A stretch of DNA of 17,914 nt from Stephanodiscus triporus (taxonomy: Eukaryota > Bacillariophyta > Thalassiosirophyceae > Thalassiosirales > Thalassiosiraceae), in contig JALLAZ010000273.1 in NCBI GenBank assembly GCA_036939755.1, positions 1 to 17,914 on the forward strand. The letters are read 5' to 3'. The notes below the pieces were generated by a model. The model was not told where the DNA came from. It saw only the letters and a program-made list of their open reading frames with translations, and did no database searches. Positions 1-8,966 of this stretch are shown one piece after another. The position numbers were made by a program, and so were the translations under genes. The number at the start of each line of letters is the position of its first letter. Positions within the stretch are counted from its first letter, which is position 1.

Positions 1-112
1 TTGAGATCAACCGATTTCATCTTCTCTTCCGTAGCTTTACCACTGTCACTCTTCTTGCGTGGTAATGCAGCCACATCTACTGCAAACATATCCAAGGTGT
101 TTGATAACCTTC
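1..112 (-). CDS. Possible partial exon running off the left edge
   Basis: On the minus strand an open frame runs from a stop near 113 to position 1 without interruption and leaves the window. It contains an ATG at 89-87 and reads MFAVDVAALPRKKSDSGKAT, then a Lys/Glu-rich stretch. The charged, non-repetitive composition looks more protein-like than the plus-strand frame over the same bases. A possible 3' splice site (TTTGCAG) lies just inside it, so the true exon border is unclear. I do not recognise the family. It could also be chance; only about 37 codons are visible. Confidence 0.25.
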
Positions 113-529
113 ACATGTTGTGGATGAGAATTTGGATGTATCTTTCATCATGCCATTACTGCCACACTATTCACTATTTTGCAAGGACTTCTCTTAACAA
201 TGTCCACTTTCTGTTTTAGTCACAATCTGGATCCTTTTGCTGATTGAATATTCTGTCAGGTGGTATTAATTAGTCCTTTGAGTGCTAATTAGTACATGGT
301 ACATGGTACATGCTGCATTGGCGTGGGTATTTGTAAGCGCTCTTCTAAGAGTCAATCCACCCTTCAACCATGGTCTTGCCGACTGAGATGACATATCTAT
401 TTGAGGACATCGTGATACCCATGGCTGGCAATGATATTATTGATTGTGCACTGTCTCTCGGCAATTTCAATTAATTGTTGTTTGTTGTGATTTGTGTTTT
501 TGCTAGGTAAAAGCTAGCTGCACCCACCG

Positions 530-640
530 ACCATGGCAGCCGCCATGGTGCCCCGTTCACGTGACAATCAGCCAACATGCTGGGCAACTGTTTTATGTGG
601 CTGCGCTGTTAGTGGGGCACCACGGCATGGCAGCTGCGAT
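530..640. repeat. Overlapping inverted repeats (hairpin-forming)
   Basis: ACCATGGC (530-537) is followed after AGCC by its exact reverse complement GCCATGGT (542-549). The same left segment, about 536-553 (GCAGCCGCCATGGTGCCCC region), also pairs with 615-640 as an imperfect inverted repeat: both copies share GCAGC-N-GCCAT and GGTGCCCC, and the right copy has five extra bases between them. The left segment therefore has two alternative pairing partners. Confidence 0.55.
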
Positions 641-894
641 CAACCATTTAGGTCACTACACATTGTGGGTTGTGTCCTACATTGGAATACGTAGGATAAC
701 ATACCACACAATTGGCAAAATCCCGCCAAAGAGGTGGCCGTCGGCTTGGCAGCCTCCATGCAGAATAGGTCATTCAGACCCGTTGACCAGGAAGGTACAT
801 CGTGACGGCACGATGTGTGGTGGTGGTGGTGGCAATGAACAAGAAAGAGAAAGAGGTGGTGTAGGGAGTGATTTCTACAACAGGAAAAAAACGA

Positions 895-982
895 TCGATC
901 ATGACGGTTGGCGTCGTCTATGGCCACCATGGGGCCCCGCTCCCGGTGCCGAACATAGGACGACGCCAACCGTCATGATCGA
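895..982. repeat. Near-perfect inverted repeat, 28/29-bp arms
   Basis: The left arm 895-922 (TCGATCATGACGGTTGGCGT then CGTCTATG) and right arm 954-982 are reverse complements apart from one extra base in the right arm. The 31-bp spacer contains GGGGCCCC. A 16-bp direct repeat, CGCTCCCGGTGCCGAA, occurs in the spacer (938-953) and again just outside the right arm (983-998). No coding role is apparent; it resembles a fold-back or decayed transposon end. Confidence 0.65.
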
Positions 983-1718
983 CGCTCCCGGTGCCGAAGC
1001 ATACAGCAATTAGCGAACATACTATGCAACTTGACATTGTTAAAACTAGAAATTATTATAAGTATTGATATTTATATGACCATCTAAGGCACAATGCGTC
1101 AAAAAATCTTCATGCCTTTAATGGTTGCCAATTGCGATGGCTGTATCAATGATGCAGCGCATCAGCAGCAACAACGATGGCACGTATTCTAACTACCATG
1201 TTAACAACCTCAATTAGTTGATTGTAGTAAGTGTACTAATTAGTACATTGGATTTTTGGCTAACTATGGCCTCTGTTAGGTATCTCAGGCTCTTGACCTT
1301 CTTTTCCGATGCATTTTTTTGCACATGACTTATGTCTTGGGGTGCTAAACTCTGCTTTTTAGCTTTGGAGAGTGGGTGTATGACCCCATTCTGTATACCT
1401 TACCTCATGATTGCAACTTATCATTTGGACATGCAGAGGACATGTAAGATGGCCATGATATTAGCCCTTTATAATGTCTTCCTCGGTCCAGGCTTTTGCT
1501 ATGTGGCTAATTTCAGCATGTACTAGCCCCATGTTAAGAAATAGGCCAGGCTCACCCTAGTAGTCATTCTTGGTTTTATGATCATCCTTGAAAAATCAAC
1601 AAACATTTTGCAAATGCCATAGCTGGTGAAGAACTATCAAGCACCGGAAGGATTGGTCAAGAGACATTCCATGCAAATATGGCATACCTCTGGGCGAACC
1701 AAAATTCGGTAAAATGGT

Positions 1719-1754
1719 TTAGCGCGTGTTTAGCGTGCGCTAAACACGCGCTAA
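1719..1754. repeat. 36-bp palindrome, 17-bp perfect arms
   Basis: TTAGCGCGTGTTTAGCG is followed by a TG centre and then its exact reverse complement. It directly follows the left terminal repeat of the transposon-like element and could form a cruciform or strong hairpin. Confidence 0.85.
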
Positions 1755-1780
1755 CTAGGAAATAAATGTTTAGCGGAGGA

Positions 1781-1822
1781 GAAAATCTAGAATGCATGTC
1801 CGGACATGCGTTCTAGATTTTC
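1781..1822. repeat. 42-bp palindrome, 21-bp arms with one mismatch
   Basis: The left arm GAAAATCTAGAATGCATGTCC pairs with 1802-1822 with a single T/C difference and no spacer; the centre is TCCGGA. It lies inside the 464-bp transposon-like element and is one of the strongest secondary-structure signals in the window. Confidence 0.85.
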
Positions 1823-2157
1823 CACATTTAGTGGCATTTAGCCGCGCTTCCGGATCACATTCCCCGACAATCGCACGCGCTTCCGGACAGCCCAATCACT
1901 ATCATATTTATTCGTAATATGTAGAAAAGAGAAAATCCCATTTTTGCAAAAGCGGTACTTATTTGAATTCAGTACCGTTGGTCGAGAGAGTTATCTATTT
2001 GGAATATTGATTCCAGATGTAGTAAAATATTTTGGACGTGCTGATTCCTACACAGGGAACATAATCAGTTTAGCCCTTTTTAGGTACGAGGGTGCGCTAA
2101 ATCTCCGCTAGAATAAAGGGCGCTAGATTTTAACCGAATTTGGGTTTTCACCCACTC

Positions 2158-2461
2158 CCTGATTATACTGCTTATTGGGTCGTCTACATTTTAGTCCTAA
2201 TTTTTTAGGTCTCTTCACTTTTGGCCGTGGTTGTGATGCTCTGCAGGCTTAGGGTATGATGCATGCTTTGTAATACTCTGCCTTTTGATGCCTGACTATG
2301 GAAAATGAGGAGTTTGGCATATTCATATTGCGTGGGAAGATATTGCGTGTTTTATAACATTTGCTTCGTTATTTATTTAACGTTGGTACCGACATAAAAT
2401 TATTTGATGGATTTGTCTACTGGTCCATTTCAAGAAGAACAACTAGTTGGGGGATGCCATT
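2158..2461. other. Intergenic, nothing recognised
   Basis: AT-rich sequence between the transposon-like element and the 3' end of the TANGO6-like gene. I see no convincing frame, RNA gene or repeat. Part of it is presumably the 3' UTR of the minus-strand gene. Confidence 0.4.
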
Positions 2462-5400
2462 TTATGCTGAACTTCTAGAAATTGCTCTGCGGACACATTG
2501 AATAACTGGATTGTTCAGCTCCATCTTCATAGAGTGGACAATCACTGCAGCTGCTTGCAACACACCCATAGCCTCCAGGACTAGCCGGATATTGATGGCT
2601 TCTTGACTCCGGCTTTGAGTGGCAGGGTCTAAAATAGGTCTTTCAATCATAGCTAACTCATCAGCTGAAACGCAACGAGTCAGTATATTGTAAAGATTTT
2701 CTTCATCGGCATCAACAATTGCAACCGCCATCGAGGACGTGCAGTCTTTGTTTCCTCCACTCGATGACGTTGCCTCTCTCATCACACAATTGTACAAGTC
2801 TCGTGCAAGGCATGCAGCGATGCGTCGAATAGGGCGAGAGGCATCGAGCTGCAAAGCATCAGTCGCCAACTTGACCAGAACGTGGCAATATGACGCCACG
2901 GTTGTAGGATTTAGCATTGAAATTAGTTCGCATACAACTGATATCGCTCCAGCACGAAGCACATCAGTTTCTTCCATCGAAAAGATCGGCCCACCTGTAT
3001 TTAGACGAATTTTCTTTTCGTCTTCGCAATCATTTACGGCTTCGCTCGTTGCTCCCACGAAATACAAGTGTGTTTGTCTTAGTATCAAATGCGCTGTTTG
3101 CCCGTCAGTCCCCAGCTTGGGATCGCGCACATCTCGATCCTTCTTTGCACCAAAGAGCATGGTGTCAAGCAGCGACGATCCATGTATGAAAATCCCATCG
3201 CCTCGCCGTCTAATGATAAAGATCAATGCTTCAATTGCCTTAATTCTTTGCTCTGGAGTAAGCAATAACTCAACGAAAGCTGCGTTTGCATCTACGCTCA
3301 CCACGGAAATGTCCACCTGTCCCCTGGCAATTACTTCTCCCATCAGAGGCAAAATGTCAGATGGGCAGACGTCACTCACGGCCACCAAAGTTTGAATGCT
3401 TGCAAGATACACATATGATTCAGGATCCGCAAGTGCATTTAAGCAAATCTTTGCCAGTGTTCTGGAAATCAGTGAAAGTTCTTCATCTGAGGATAATATC
3501 TTAGCTGGCACCGCTGCGGGTTCATAAATTGGAGTTATTACAGCTTTTCTCTTGACCATATCGGATGAACACACACCAATACAGCCTTTGCCATTATTGA
3601 CCAAAGAGTGAGCTAGGTGACGAAGAGACACAACACCCCTAGCACGGAGAGGGGGATGACTTGATTGCAAATCACATTCGGCTTGCGACAATGTCGTGAG
3701 TATTGTGTCCAGCCTTGACTTCGTATTGATAACAAGCGGCGTTTTTTGAGCATCAGCGGGTGCGATTTCTCCACGAGACACGATCAGTGCCATTGCGTGG
3801 CTTGCCATCTCAGCCAACTCTGGCACCATCAGGATTTCTGAACTCCCACCCTCCATTTTTCCGGATGCAATCACTTCAAGTGAAGGAAGAATTGACTTAA
3901 AGAAGGTTTCGTCGGACATAGATCGTTTCTCTGCTCCTAGCTCTAGCAATGTGATCAGAAGATTAAGAACGATGGAAACCGTTGAAAAAAGACCCGACTC
4001 TTCAGCCTCAGCACTCTTTTCTTGAATATCATTCATACGTACAGCGGCGGAGTTGATTATTAGTCCTAGGATCGCAAGAACAATAGTATCTGATTCGATG
4101 TCGTCCATGTCACTCCCAAGGAGAGAAGAAGGTGGGAGAGTCTCAGACATTGTACCAAGTGCAAGAGATGCGGCCATTCTTAGCTCATATCCCTCGCTTT
4201 CCGATACTTCATCCAAAGCGAAGGTGTGGATGACTGAATGATCATCACAACCGCCTTTAGTGGTATTTGAATAATGTAATAGCAGAGCTAGCCGAAACAT
4301 AGTGCTGGTTAACTCATTCATGTTGCATCTATCGTCATTTAATTCAGATAGGGCTGACATAGCTCCCACTAGGCACTTGACCCGGCATTCTATAGCCCCA
4401 ATCAGTTGAGGTAGGTCAATGTCACTGGAGGCGCCAATACTTCTCCGGTACATCTTGTTCGAGAACGGACTGATTTTGTCTCCATCTATATGTTGTGTTT
4501 CGGCCTTCTCGAAGCAATATCCTTCCTTATCATATTGATTTGCTGACACGGTCATCAACAAATCTAACGCTACTGTTGTCAATTGATCACGACAGCTCGG
4601 TATTTGTCCAAGAATTCCAATCATTTTGGCCAAAGCCTTTTCAACTAGTATCGCCAAAATCTTTTCATCGCCCACATCTTTCCCGTTTATCTCAACGACT
4701 AGGCTAGCACGTGAAAACGACGCTGCCAACCGTAAGGTCTGGCCTACAATTGTCAAATGACCGTAGCTTGGCATACATGATTTAAGCAGTAAGGCTTGAA
4801 CCTTTTTTTTTGACGGCAAGTCCAAAGAGAAGGGAACCCTGCATAGCCATATCACAATGGCTGCCATCGATTGCATTGCGGAGAGGTGATACGAGCTTGG
4901 CTCCTGAGACTGCACTTGTTCCCCCGGAATCAGGCCCGAAATTAGTCTTGCGAAGAAAAATGAGTTTAAGGTCTCAATTGGAAGTTGTGCAAAAGTTGCC
5001 CACAGCGTGAGATGCATGGCGACTGTCGAGCGCGATTGTGCCAGTTCATGATGCGCATTTGATTTCAATCCCACCGCGTACGCTTCTCCCTCCGCAACCA
5101 AAAAGTTCACGAATTGCGTGCACAGCTTCTCCTGGAAAGCAACAAACTTTCTTTTCGACAATGAAGAATCGTGCGCAGTCGTCGGTTTCGCACACAAGGC
5201 ACATGCCAATCGTGCAGAGGCACCTGTCATGATATCATCGTTCATCTTCGCATTCGCGTTGTTGTCGCCTCCGGGGCCACATGAATATGCAACAAACACC
5301 TCAACTACTGCTTGTAAATCTTCTTGCGCCAATTTTGACAAGCATTGACCTAGACGAAGACGTAACCATGAAGGTATGGGCTTTGAGACGCCGGAAATGA

Positions 5401-6727
5401 TCATGGACGCTCCACCGCTCAGGACGGTGCGATAAGCCACTGCTGCTTCACGGCAATCAATAACTTTTTGAGGCGGTGGATTCGTTGTTGCAGAGATGAA
5501 TGACGATGGAAATTCCAACGGAAACATCAATATGGTCTTCTGCAACACGTGCAATCGTTCACTATTCCAAATTTCTGCAGTCTCCTCTCTTTCAAGCAGC
5601 TTTGCCAACATGATATCCTCCACATTGCACGGAACATAATTGTCGACTTTGGACAAATACCATCTCAATCTTTCTGCAATGAGCAGACAGAGGTAGACAT
5701 CACTCAAATGCCGTGGAAGGAGCATAGGTCGAAATCGATCCAATAGCAGTAAGCGGCCGACAGTGGTTGCCAGGATTGTTATTTCATTGTATGCATGAAA
5801 TGTTCTATATATTTGATGTAGTCGGTGGAGGGCGTATATGTCTTTTGAATCATGTTGGCTCGCACGGAGGGGCTGTGTTCTAAACATCAGGAGTTTCTCA
5901 AGTAAAGATCCATGATTATCTGCAGCACAAATAGTCCCCCATGTCAATACAGTTTTAGAGATACGCCCTGCGAGTGATTTGGGAAGGGCCTGGTTTCGTT
6001 TTTGTGAAGCGAATGTTGTATGTCTATCGATTTTATGAATGTGCACATCGAAGGGGTATTGATTGTCATTTTTCGATGTTGCCAACTTTGGGAGATAAAT
6101 ATCGGGATATTCAAGTAATGGGATCAAGGATATGGATACGGCGAATTCCAACAAACATGCCACGTTGGTGTAGTCATTGAGCGATAGCATGCCGATCGGA
6201 GGTGGAGCTGATATCTTTCGTCTATTGTTAGTTGTCGATGTTTGAGATTGGATTGTTGAAAGACCCTCTTCTGGATGTGTTCGCGGCAAGTTATCATAAG
6301 CATCCAAAATACAATAACACTGCTCCAGATGACTCAATAGTGGAAATATGGCATGGTATAATATTTGCTTTCGTTCGTCGGCATCGTAATGCTGTCGCAG
6401 CAACGATCCCAATGACGCATACTGCATATTCATGATAGGAGCCTCTGATGGATATGGTTTTTCTGGCAGCTCCTGCAGCTCTTGCACTTTCCGTATTACG
6501 CCGATTGAATTTAAGTGCACAAGTAACGATCCGCGATTATGACTGGCTACCTTTTCATCCTTGGTAGTGGTGGATTGCGACAATAATTTGAGGTCGGGGG
6601 CAGAACGCAATCCATCCACAAATAATCGAATTGCACTGAGGACTTGTGTTGATCTCTCCTCCCATTCTTTTGGATCAGTTGCAGTTGAAACTGATGGTTG
6701 GGTTGGTTCGGGGCTGTGCACCTCCAT
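2462..6727 (-). CDS. TANGO6/RTP1-like HEAT-repeat protein, 1421 aa
   Basis: A single uninterrupted exon encodes a helical-repeat protein. In yeast, RTP1 aids assembly and nuclear import of RNA polymerase II; animal TANGO6 was identified through effects on secretion and Golgi organisation. Assignment rests mainly on the C-terminal third. Around residues 1010-1130, a segment with SSHPPLRARGVVSLRHLAHS followed by a second HEAT-like pair (LADPESYVYLASIQTLVAV) fits the RTP1 C1 region. Around 1255-1315, DVLRAGAISVVCELISML and later RPIRRIAACLARDLYNCV fit the RTP1 C2 motif, with its conserved pair of Arg before small residues. The N-terminal two thirds are Leu-rich helices with little recognisable identity. 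No signal peptide or membrane segment is evident. The ATG at 6727 is the first in frame and lies 94 bp from the divergent tRNA gene. HEAT scaffolds diverge fast, so another ARM/HEAT protein remains possible. Confidence 0.68.
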   Translation of the reverse strand: MEVHSPEPTQPSVSTATDPKEWEERSTQVLSAIRLFVDGLRSAPDLKLLSQSTTTKDEKVASHNRGSLLVHLNSIGVIRKVQELQELPEKPYPSEAPIMNMQYASLGSLLRQHYDADERKQILYHAIFPLLSHLEQCYCILDAYDNLPRTHPEEGLSTIQSQTSTTNNRRKISAPPPIGMLSLNDYTNVACLLEFAVSISLIPLLEYPDIYLPKLATSKNDNQYPFDVHIHKIDRHTTFASQKRNQALPKSLAGRISKTVLTWGTICAADNHGSLLEKLLMFRTQPLRASQHDSKDIYALHRLHQIYRTFHAYNEITILATTVGRLLLLDRFRPMLLPRHLSDVYLCLLIAERLRWYLSKVDNYVPCNVEDIMLAKLLEREETAEIWNSERLHVLQKTILMFPLEFPSSFISATTNPPPQKVIDCREAAVAYRTVLSGGASMIISGVSKPIPSWLRLRLGQCLSKLAQEDLQAVVEVFVAYSCGPGGDNNANAKMNDDIMTGASARLACALCAKPTTAHDSSLSKRKFVAFQEKLCTQFVNFLVAEGEAYAVGLKSNAHHELAQSRSTVAMHLTLWATFAQLPIETLNSFFFARLISGLIPGEQVQSQEPSSYHLSAMQSMAAIVIWLCRVPFSLDLPSKKKVQALLLKSCMPSYGHLTIVGQTLRLAASFSRASLVVEINGKDVGDEKILAILVEKALAKMIGILGQIPSCRDQLTTVALDLLMTVSANQYDKEGYCFEKAETQHIDGDKISPFSNKMYRRSIGASSDIDLPQLIGAIECRVKCLVGAMSALSELNDDRCNMNELTSTMFRLALLLHYSNTTKGGCDDHSVIHTFALDEVSESEGYELRMAASLALGTMSETLPPSSLLGSDMDDIESDTIVLAILGLIINSAAVRMNDIQEKSAEAEESGLFSTVSIVLNLLITLLELGAEKRSMSDETFFKSILPSLEVIASGKMEGGSSEILMVPELAEMASHAMALIVSRGEIAPADAQKTPLVINTKSRLDTILTTLSQAECDLQSSHPPLRARGVVSLRHLAHSLVNNGKGCIGVCSSDMVKRKAVITPIYEPAAVPAKILSSDEELSLISRTLAKICLNALADPESYVYLASIQTLVAVSDVCPSDILPLMGEVIARGQVDISVVSVDANAAFVELLLTPEQRIKAIEALIFIIRRRGDGIFIHGSSLLDTMLFGAKKDRDVRDPKLGTDGQTAHLILRQTHLYFVGATSEAVNDCEDEKKIRLNTGGPIFSMEETDVLRAGAISVVCELISMLNPTTVASYCHVLVKLATDALQLDASRPIRRIAACLARDLYNCVMREATSSSGGNKDCTSSMAVAIVDADEENLYNILTRCVSADELAMIERPILDPATQSRSQEAINIRLVLEAMGVLQAAAVIVHSMKMELNNPVIQCVRRAISRSSA

Positions 6728-6821
6728 GATCGCCGTATTTTGTGTGTGATATGAGTATGTTGGTCGTACGAAATATTATTATGATTATATTGTAACAGAA
6801 TCTTTAGCGAACAAAATTATC

Positions 6822-6894
6822 GCTTCGATAGCTCAGTTGGGAGAGCGCAAGACTGAAGATCTTGAGGCCCCGTGTTCGATTCACGGTCGAAGCA
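6822..6894 (+). tRNA. tRNA-Phe (anticodon GAA)
   Basis: A complete 73-nt cloverleaf: 7-bp acceptor stem GCTTCGA/TCGAAGC with discriminator A, D arm GCTC/GAGC, anticodon stem CAAGA/TCTTG around loop CTGAAGA (anticodon GAA, reads UUC/UUU), five-base variable loop, and T arm CCGTG/CACGG with loop TTCGATT. The A box (TAGCTCAGTTGG) and B box (GTTCGATTC) for RNA polymerase III are present. There is no intron and no encoded CCA, as usual for a eukaryotic nuclear tRNA. It is divergent from the TANGO6-like gene. Confidence 0.95.
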
Positions 6895-6897
6895 ACT

Positions 6898-6903
6898 CTT
6901 TTT
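6898..6903 (+). terminator. RNA polymerase III T-run terminator
   Basis: A run of T residues begins three bases after the tRNA discriminator, and a second T-run follows at about 6911-6915. This is the expected Pol III termination signal for the tRNA-Phe gene. Confidence 0.75.
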
Positions 6904-7125
6904 CTGTTTCTTTTTGGATCCGAATACCAACGACGCAAGAAGATTCTCACAGCCAACTACGATACACCAAAGAGGGCAACCAAAAAATAGATTTTAGTAA
7001 GTACGGACGGCTGTAAACGACACAACAACATAAGCACCCCCTCTACGAGTACGGGGATAGGGGCAATAGCAACAATAGGGTGTAGAAATCGCCATCTATA
7101 AAGGTAGGGAGGGACGGATAAAAGG

Positions 7126-8863
7126 ATGAGAAATTCACTAATCGCCATGGCATTCGTGCTCCTGGGGGGCGGCGGCGGCGACCCCCGCCGAGGAGGAGCG
7201 TTGGTACTGGCCCACGACGGCGACGACGACAACCTTACGCAGGAAGCAGCGACCGTCCCCGAGGACGGGTCCGTGACCTCGAGCAAGCTCCAGATTCACG
7301 TGAGTAAATAATATGCCGCGTTCGTATTATTTTTGATGGGATATGGGCATTTCCGATTTTTTCGGACGCGATAATCCACCTGCTAACATCCTCCGAAACA
7401 CGCAACACTCGCGCCCAAAGGTTCCCAAGACCCTGACCAAGCCTGGCGGGTACGACCACCGCGAGGCCCTCTTCGGCATCCCCCCCTACGGCGGATCCCT
7501 CGCGCAGGCCATGTACTACGCCGAGAACGACGCGTGCGACTTCAACTCCATCGACGTCCACGCCGGTCATCCCATACGCGCCATGGACGAATCCGGCACG
7601 ATGCTGGCTTGGCAGTCGCCGTACATCCTCATGGTCGATCGGGGGGGGTGTACCTTCGTCCAGAAGGTCCGTAACGCCCAGCGCATCGGCGCCGCGGGGG
7701 TCATCATCGCCGACGACTCCTGCCTTTGCAGCGCGGCGGAGTCCTGCGTGTCCGACCCGGGGGAGGCGTGCGAGGAGCGGGAGCCGATAATGGCCGACGA
7801 CGGGAGCGGCAGCGACATATCGATACCCTCCTTCCTGATGTTCAAGCAGGACGCCGATCGGGTCAAGGCGGAGGTCATGGCGAATCACCCGGTCAGGATC
7901 GAGATGACGTGGAGCCTGCCGAATCCCGACGATCGCGTCGAGTACGAGCTGTGGACGACGCCCACGGATGCCATATCTGAGGACTTCCTGCGGGATTTCA
8001 AGGAGGCGGCGATCGCGCTGGGGAGTAGGGCGTACTTCACCCCGCAGATGTACATCTACGACGGCATGCTTAGCGGGTGCGTGGGTGAGGACGGCGAGAA
8101 CCAGTGCTACAACCTGTGCACGAACGACGGGAGGTACTGCTCCACGGATCCTGACAACGACCTCGATCGCGGCGTATCGGGGGCGGACGTAGTCGCGGAG
8201 AGCCTGCGGAGGATGTGCATCTGGGGCCACTACGGCGAGTCCGACGGCGTGGGCGTGCCGTGGTGGGACTACGTCAACGAGTTCATGTTCCGGTGCAACA
8301 CGGAGGAGTTCTTCTCGAACAAGAAGTGCGTGTCCGACGCCATGGTCCACGCGAAGGTCGACGCCGGGGTGATAGATCAGTGCATGTCCGAATCGGGCGG
8401 ATTGGAGGCAGACTCGGTGAACTCTCTCTTGGAGGGGCAGCTGCAAGCAAAGGACAAGAGCGGCGTCGTCATCCTGCCCGCCATGTACGTCAATCGGGTG
8501 TCGATTCGCGGCTCCCTGGAGTTGCCCGTGGTGTTCAAGGCCATATGCGCGGGGTTCTCCGCGGGAACCACCCCCACCGTCTGCTCCACGTGCGCGAGCT
8601 GCCCGAATCAGAAAGAGTGCATCGCGAACTCGTACTGCGGCTCGAAGAAGATGCAGGAGAGCGTCTCGACGACGAACATGGTCTACGCCATGATGGGACT
8701 CGTGGCGTTCTTCTGCTGCTTCAGCTACGTCCAGCATCGGAGGTACCAGAGCCAGATGCAGGCGCAGGTTAAGAACATAATCGCCGAGTACATGCCGCTC
8801 GAGTCGGACCAGAATCAGAACCAGAGCACGGCCGTTTCCGAAGAGGATGGGGAATTCACGTAA
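7126..8863 (+). CDS. Plant-type vacuolar sorting receptor (PA domain), 538 aa, two exons
   Basis: Type I membrane receptor expected to carry soluble cargo from the Golgi to vacuole or lytic compartments. I join 7126-7299 to 7421-8863. The donor is CAC|GTGAGT and the acceptor CCAAAG|GT; both exons are phase 0, and the join gives KLQIH-VPKTLTKPGGYDHR. Exon 1 supplies a Met start and a short hydrophobic leader (IAMAFVLL, then poly-Gly), a plausible but odd signal peptide. The PA domain spans about 75-195 (ILMVDRGGCTFVQKVRNAQ, then GAAGVIIADD). The thioredoxin-like VSR central domain follows (EYELWTTP, YFTPQMYIYDG) and continues to ILPAMYVNRVSIRGSLE near 409. A short Cys-rich stretch (CSTCASCPNQKECIANSYC) precedes a membrane span at about 479-497. 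The cytosolic tail carries YMPL at 515-518. TATAAA at 7097-7102 lies only 24 bp before the ATG; if it is a true TATA box, Met8 (7147) could be the start. The gene is much richer in GC than its neighbours. Confidence 0.88.
7300..7420 (+). other. Intron of the sorting receptor gene (121 bp)
   Basis: The GTGAGT donor is strong. There is no AG between the donor and 7417-7420, which makes CAAAG|GT the first possible acceptor, and it restores the frame. The acceptor lacks a clear pyrimidine tract. Retention would stop translation at a TAA within the intron (7309-7311). Confidence 0.65.
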
Positions 8864-8966
8864 TTTTTGGCTGAAAATAGGTAATGATTGACATGTACCG
8901 AAAATTGGGGGATATCGTAAATTCTACTCAACTTTTTTACAATTAACTCCGAAATATTTGCATGGA

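Larger units (their letters stand above)
113..1690. other. Gene-poor stretch with inverted and short tandem repeats
   Basis: No open frame here has recognisable protein character. The stretch holds a 7-bp tandem repeat (TACATGG, nearly three copies, 293-312), a 14-bp perfect palindrome GTACTAATTAGTAC (1233-1246) whose half also occurs at about 285-294, and a cluster of inverted repeats at 530-982 listed separately. The composition suggests intergenic DNA carrying decayed mobile-element sequence. Confidence 0.5.
1691..2154. mobile_element. Non-autonomous DNA transposon (MITE-like), 464 bp
   Basis: The ends are imperfect terminal inverted repeats. The left end begins TGGGCGAACC and continues through AAATTCGGT and AAAAT to TAGCGC. 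The reverse complement of the right end begins TGGGTGAAAACC and continues through AAATTCGGT and AAAAT to TAGCGC. The trinucleotide CTC flanks it on both sides (1688-1690 and 2155-2157) as a possible 3-bp target-site duplication. No transposase frame lies inside; the interior is dominated by palindromes (1719-1754, 1781-1822) and an 11-bp direct repeat GCGCTTCCGGA (1844-1854, 1877-1887). Three-base duplications occur in PIF/Harbinger-type elements, but CTC is not their usual TTA target, so superfamily assignment is open. Confidence 0.6.

Noticed and set aside
561..1013. Plus-strand 150-codon ORF and an overlapping minus-strand 109-codon ORF
   Set aside because: Both are made of inverted repeats and low-complexity Gly/His runs; neither looks like a protein.
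1332..1526. 64-codon plus-strand ORF
   Set aside because: It has no recognisable motif and lies in repeat-rich intergenic sequence; the length is expected by chance.
2739..3395. 218-codon plus-strand ORF inside the TANGO6-like gene
   Set aside because: It is antisense to the RTP1-like C-terminal region, which carries the recognisable motifs on the minus strand.
7235..8737. Long (500-codon) minus-strand open frame opposite the sorting receptor
   Set aside because: It arises from the GC-rich codon use of the plus-strand gene. Its translation is Arg/Val/His-rich without recognisable motifs, whereas the plus strand has clear PA-domain and receptor motifs.
7343..8863. Sorting receptor starting at the ATG 7343
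   Set aside because: The first 26 codons of this frame are intronic in my model. That start would lack a signal peptide, and exon 1 with a good donor joins in frame at 7421.
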